Positions 60,323-64,000 of a stretch of DNA of 64,000 nt are shown here, piece after piece. Every line of letters starts with the position of its first letter. Within the stretch, counting starts at the first letter, position 1. The DNA lies in contig CM025854.1 of NCBI GenBank assembly GCA_003952965.2, positions 19,576,111-19,640,110 of the forward strand. Direction: 5' to 3'. The notes under the pieces are model-generated. The model searched no databases and was not told the origin of the DNA. It saw only the letters and a program-made list of their open reading frames with translations. Origin of the DNA: Morella rubra. Lineage: Eukaryota > Streptophyta > Magnoliopsida > Fagales > Myricaceae. A program made the position numbers and the translations under genes.

Positions 60323-60466
60323 CTAATACAACTGATGATCCTTGAAGTCGTCTTGGCTTCTATATCGTCCACGTTGGGAATGCTCCTCATCATCGCTTGA
60401 TACTTGGGAAGGAAAAGAACATTTCTGACTATGGGTATGTAAGATGTTAAGCGTATTTATATCCAT
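60323..60466 (-). other. Short open frame, possible C-terminal exon of an unknown gene
   Basis: 47 codons ending in TAG, with a hydrophilic tail SSDDEEHSQRGRYRSQDDF then KDHQLY. The composition is protein-like and AT-rich noncoding DNA would rarely give it. No upstream exon could be linked. Family unknown; may be a gene relic. Confidence 0.25.
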
Positions 60467-61355
60467 CAGACAAGATGTTCTCAAAGCTTGTACGAGTTTA
60501 GATTGCTAGGAAAAATCCTACAATGTTGTTAGCAAGTCACTGAGCCAGGATCAACAAATTTTGCTTGAGGTATTACTGACAAAGTAGGAGCTGAAGCGTA
60601 GCCCCTTCTCAATTATGTGCAAATCTTCCACTGCCTTGTGTTAGATACGACCAGTATATTCCTTGCAATTCCCTGTAACTAAAGCTAACATAATCAGAGG
60701 AGAAGAATAGCAAACTCAAAAACCATCATATCAAGGTAAAAACTATGTTTGGAAGCAATATTAGAATATCAAGGTAAAACTATGTACAGATCTGGTTCTT
60801 GTCATTCATAAAGAAACTACATTGGGTCTGTTTACTGGAAAGCTATTTCGCAAACGTAGAGATTGATGAAATCAAGGGCACATTAAAAGATATACTTCAA
60901 GTTAATTCCCTACTTAATTCTCAAATTTCGGAACAACTTGCAGATTATTCTGATGGTTGTGGTCGTGATGCCACTATGGGCTGCCATTCTTACCCTTTTT
61001 TGGTTACTACCACAACTGGGCCTGCCTTTTTTTCTTCCCCTTTTTCTTTTGACAAGAGGCTGCTGGGGATGCATTTGCAATTTACTTTCTCTAGGTGAGA
61101 AGGTTCAATGGATTTGGAGTTGAAAGATATTCACATTCTCCAAATCAACTTCCACACACAAAGCAACAATTGAGGGCAAACAATGCTCAGAATAATAAAA
61201 ACAAAATTTCTAGGATAAGCAAGCTTTAGTAAAAGACTTCCTTGGATAAATATAATGACCCAAAAATGGTCAGAACTTTGGTTTTTATGGTATATAGCCA
61301 CGAGTCAATTGATGCATTTGTGGAGCTGCACCTACCGATCAACCCACTCACCAGA
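60467..61355. other. Spacer left of the LTR element
   Basis: Contains a 99-codon plus-strand frame (60799-61098, with ANVEIDEIKGTLKDILQVNS) that I do not recognise, and otherwise no supported feature. Confidence 0.35.
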
Positions 61356-62665
61356 TGTGATAACCCAGTTTAAAAAAAAAAGGGCAGCATGAGGATTCGA
61401 ACCTCGGTGCCGTGAGAGGTAAAGGGCGAGCAAGCCACTGGAGCCATGCGCTCGCGTGGTTAAAATGGTGGGAGTAGTTAATACTTAAACTTCTTTTCGC
61501 CCGGTTTGATTTTTTGTAAAACGTTGCGTTTCGACTCTTCTTCTTCCTCAGCCCTAATTCTCGAGTTTTGCAGCAGTTACATGGCTTTTCGCCGACCAGT
61601 TCTCTCTCTCTCATAAATCACTCTCTCTCTCTCTCTTCATTTTCTCACCCGTTACACCTCTTTTGGCCTAGATTTCGAAGCCTATTCGACTCCTTTGCAA
61701 ATATCTCGAAGATTCTTCATAAATAATATGATTTATCATGTTTTATGGGGGATTTCGAAAGGACATCAGTTTCAAGATTTTGTAATGAATTTTTCGGCCA
61801 AATCTTGGGTTCTCCTCAACTATAAAAGGGGGAGCTCGTTCAGAGGTCAAGCACACCTCTCAATTTCGACCTCAGTCATTTTTTTGAGATCTCTATATCT
61901 CTCTTTCTTTGTCTCTCTCATTGTTGCGAATTCTTGAATTTTTTTTCGTGCCGGTTGTGCTAATAGCGGGGATATCGATTATTCAAGCGAGTCAGGTAAG
62001 CGGGGTAACGATAAATTTTTCTCGATAATATGAAATGACGGTTTTGGGAAAAATTATACCGAAGTCTGTTTTGAATTCTTGGTTTCACTGTTATCCAATT
62101 ACTGTTTATACTGAAATATAATTTTATGTTTTTTTATTACTGTTTTATGTTCTGAAATCTCGGTGGCAATGTGTATTACTGATTACTGTTATTACTGTCT
62201 CTGTTGGTACCAACTCACTGATTACTGATTACTGGTGCATCTATTCTTCGGAATGATTGCACAACCCTGCCATAGGGTAAACATGGCTTACTGATATTGC
62301 CTAAGGGAAAAGTTCCGAACTACTGAAAAAGAATCATTTGGAAATTTTATTATTAATATTCTTTTTATTCTCCGCTTACTGAGTTGTCGAACTCACTCCG
62401 TTAATATATTTCTATCTTCAGAGTATAAGGAAGAGCATGCTGAGGATCAAGCTTAGATGGCATGCGGGCTGGGATAGATGAGGAAGGAGTTTTGTTTTTA
62501 GATTTATGTTTTATTGAGAGGTTTTAATTTTAATGATGGTTTAAAAGTGAGAACTTTACAAGTGTTTGGTTTCTGAATAAACGAAAGAATTATTTTTATT
62601 ATATCTTTTTACTGTTGTCAAGAGAAAAGTCCACTATGGGACCCTACTGGGTCTGGGGTGTGACA
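61356..62665 (+). repeat. 5' LTR of the gypsy element
   Basis: About 1310 bp, from TGTGATAACCCAG to GGGGTGTGACA. It contains a TATA-like CTATAAAAGGGGG at about 61820, a splice-donor-like AGGTAAG near 61993 and the motif TTACTGAGTTGTCGAACTC near 62380, which is also found in the two solo LTRs of this window. Confidence 0.75.
61372..61457 (-). repeat. tRNA-like Pol III promoter module (possible SINE) inside the LTR
   Basis: On the minus strand there is an A-box-like TGGCTCCAGTGG (61446-61435), then about 31 bases on a perfect B box GGTTCGAATCC (61403-61393), then a run of T residues (61381-61372) like a Pol III stop. I could not fold a full tRNA cloverleaf by eye, so this is more likely a tRNA-derived SINE head or relic than a working tRNA gene. 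Confidence 0.45.
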
Positions 62666-62668
62666 GCT

Positions 62669-62680
62669 TGGTATCAGAGC
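62669..62680 (+). promoter_or_regulatory. Primer-binding site (initiator tRNA-Met type)
   Basis: TGGTATCAGAGC lies three bases after the LTR end. It is the usual plant retrotransposon sequence complementary to the 3' end of initiator tRNA-Met. Confidence 0.9.
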
Positions 62681-62803
62681 ACGGTTTTAGATTCTGTAGA
62701 CTAAAAACTTGAGTTTTTGGGTAGGATTGGGTAGCTTAGGTTTATGGTTTAATATTTTGTTGGCGTTGGCAATTATCGTGAGTAATATAGTCATTCTTAC
62801 AGG

Positions 62804-63679
62804 ATGTCTAATCCCGCTAACTCTTTTAACCTGAATGAGGCCGTTAATGGCGAGTCTCGAGCTGGACCGAGTTCTCATAGTTCGGCAGTCATTCGGGAGG
62901 TGGCGCAACAAGTTATGGAGGAAATCGCTCGCAATTCGGGATCGCGAAATACGAATACGGTTGCCGAGGGCTGCACTATCGAACAATTCAACCGAATGCA
63001 CCCGATGACATATGAGGGAAAAGCTGATCCATCTGCTGCAGAAGATTGGATTCAGCACATTGAAGATATACTTCGGGTTCTACATTGCACGGAAGAACAG
63101 AAGGTGTTATATGCGACGTTTAAGCTAACAGGCGAAGCTAAGCGCTGGTGGATCGCTGAACGAACGCTTCAGGAAGCAGCACAAGGACAAGCACTCACAT
63201 GGGAACGCTTCAAGGAGATATTCTATGCTCGATTTTTCCCGAGGTCGGTACGTGATACTAAGGCCAGAGAGTTTCTTAATTTGGTCCAAGGCTCAATGAG
63301 TGTACACGAGTACGCAGCTAAATTTATTGAGCTTTCTCGTTTTGCTTTATACCTAATTCCGGACGAAGAAAGGAAAGCCCGGAAGTTTGAAGAAGGGCTT
63401 CATTATCGCGTAGTGGGATTTCAGATTAACAATTTTGCAGAGTTGGTAAACAAAGCAACGGTGATAGAACAGAGTATTCGGCGAAGCAATGAGCAATTCG
63501 AGCAAAGGAAAAGATCTGCATTCCAAGGATCTCGCACCAACATTAATCAGGGCCACCAAAGAGAAGGAGTGATGATGGTAAGACTGGAAGAGAGCAAGGG
63601 AGTCAAATTATTCAGCACCGGCCACAAAGCTCTTTTTGTCCAAAGTGTAATCGCACTCACTGGGGGGACTGTCGCGTAG
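62804..63679 (+). CDS. gag region of the gypsy element
   Basis: An open stretch of 291 codons starting MSNPANSFNLNEAVNG. Retrotrans_gag marks include FNRMHPMTYEGKADPSAAED, WIQHIEDILRVL, LTGEAKRWW, FKEIFYARFFP and FLNLVQGSMSVHEYAAKF. Gag forms the virus-like particle. A fossil element, described here only by its parts. Confidence 0.85.
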   Translation: MSNPANSFNLNEAVNGESRAGPSSHSSAVIREVAQQVMEEIARNSGSRNTNTVAEGCTIEQFNRMHPMTYEGKADPSAAEDWIQHIEDILRVLHCTEEQKVLYATFKLTGEAKRWWIAERTLQEAAQGQALTWERFKEIFYARFFPRSVRDTKAREFLNLVQGSMSVHEYAAKFIELSRFALYLIPDEERKARKFEEGLHYRVVGFQINNFAELVNKATVIEQSIRRSNEQFEQRKRSAFQGSRTNINQGHQREGVMMVRLEESKGVKLFSTGHKALFVQSVIALTGGTVA

Positions 63680-63690
63680 AGGCAAAGTTA

Positions 63691-64000
63691 TGCTTCCGTT
63701 GTGGAAAGGCGGGTCATTACGTCAAGGATTGTCCGTATCCAGCAACCACGAATGGCGAAAATTTGAACCAGCAGAGAGGCAATAATCAAGCTCCACGAAA
63801 CAACAACCATAATCGACATAATGTGCAAGCTCGAGTATACGCCTTGACCCCGGAGGAACCAGAAGGAAATAACGAGGCGGTGACAGGTACAATTCCATTA
63901 TTCTCTGCAAAAGCCATAGTATTATTTGATTCAGGAGCGACGCATTCTTTCATTTCCACGACTTTTGTTAAGCTATGCGGCTTGGAGGCGGAGTTGCTAG
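63691..64000 (+). other. Zinc knuckle and start of the aspartic protease, gypsy element
   Basis: CFRCGKAGHYVKDC (CCHC zinc knuckle, about 63691-63732), an Asn/Gln/Arg-rich linker, then FDSGATHSFIS (protease active-site motif, about 63925-63960). Cut by the window edge. Confidence 0.85.

Larger units (their letters stand above)
61356..64000 (+). mobile_element. Ty3/gypsy LTR retrotransposon, 5' part, runs off the right edge
   Basis: 5' LTR at about 61356-62665, primer-binding site at 62669-62680, gag from 62804, then zinc knuckle and the start of the protease at the edge. The domains seen suit a chromovirus such as the Tekay/Del group, but the integrase and its end are outside the window, so the lineage is tentative. 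The visible coding part looks fairly young, with about one break. The second LTR is not visible, so age and target duplication cannot be judged. Confidence 0.85.

Noticed and set aside
61393-61403. True tRNA gene at the B box
   Set aside because: The A box has an extra base and no acceptor-stem pairing could be found by eye. Kept only as a tRNA-like module.
1-64000. CRISPR arrays, riboswitches, bacterial operons or phage
   Set aside because: No regularly spaced identical repeats and no bacterial gene layout. Introns and plant transposons show a plant nuclear origin.

Overview
The window is nuclear DNA from a flowering plant, most likely a eudicot. The evidence is intron-rich genes with GT-AG borders, plant-specific families (WAT1-related/UMAMIT transporters, an MNU-like mitochondrial NYN nuclease, a plant-type MED26) and a dense load of plant transposons. 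The species cannot be read from the sequence.

Layout. (1) 1-1067: the 5' end of a minus-strand gene that leaves the window on the left, with a probable organelle-targeting N terminus. (2) 1551-24040: a tandem segmental duplication. Each copy carries one apparently intact seven-exon WAT1-related gene on the minus strand (2076-5280 and 19434-22612). A LINE lies between the copies. A solo LTR sits inside the LINE, and a second solo LTR sits inside the first. Copy B was hit again by a hAT-like element carrying a captured piece of an ATG8 gene, and copy B alone holds a scrap of a type I MADS-box gene. (3) 25304-30458: a CACTA DNA transposon with matching ends, a 3-bp target duplication and arrays of a palindromic motif. 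(4) 30.5-44.7 kb: MITEs, a decayed CYP710A fragment, a third WAT1-related gene (36697-39205) with a single-base frameshift, and a Mutator-like element with about 240-bp inverted ends. (5) 44680-50795 (+): an MNU-like nuclease with NYN and LOTUS domains, and 52923-54960 (-): MED26. These are the two best-preserved conserved genes. (6) 58281-59782: an intron-bearing pseudogene of UBA3/ECR1. (7) 61356 to the right edge: the 5' part of a Ty3/gypsy LTR retrotransposon.

The gene order WAT1-related, MNU-like, MED26 looks ancestral. From memory, Arabidopsis keeps it as two half-blocks (At5g64700-At5g64710 and At5g09840-At5g09850). Apart from that synteny there is no sign that these genes form a pathway: the transporters sit in membranes, the nuclease is predicted to be mitochondrial, and MED26 is nuclear. 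The main story of the window is a small conserved gene block enlarged by local duplication and by at least four nested layers of transposon insertion. All exon borders were assigned by eye from splice signals, reading phase and family similarity.
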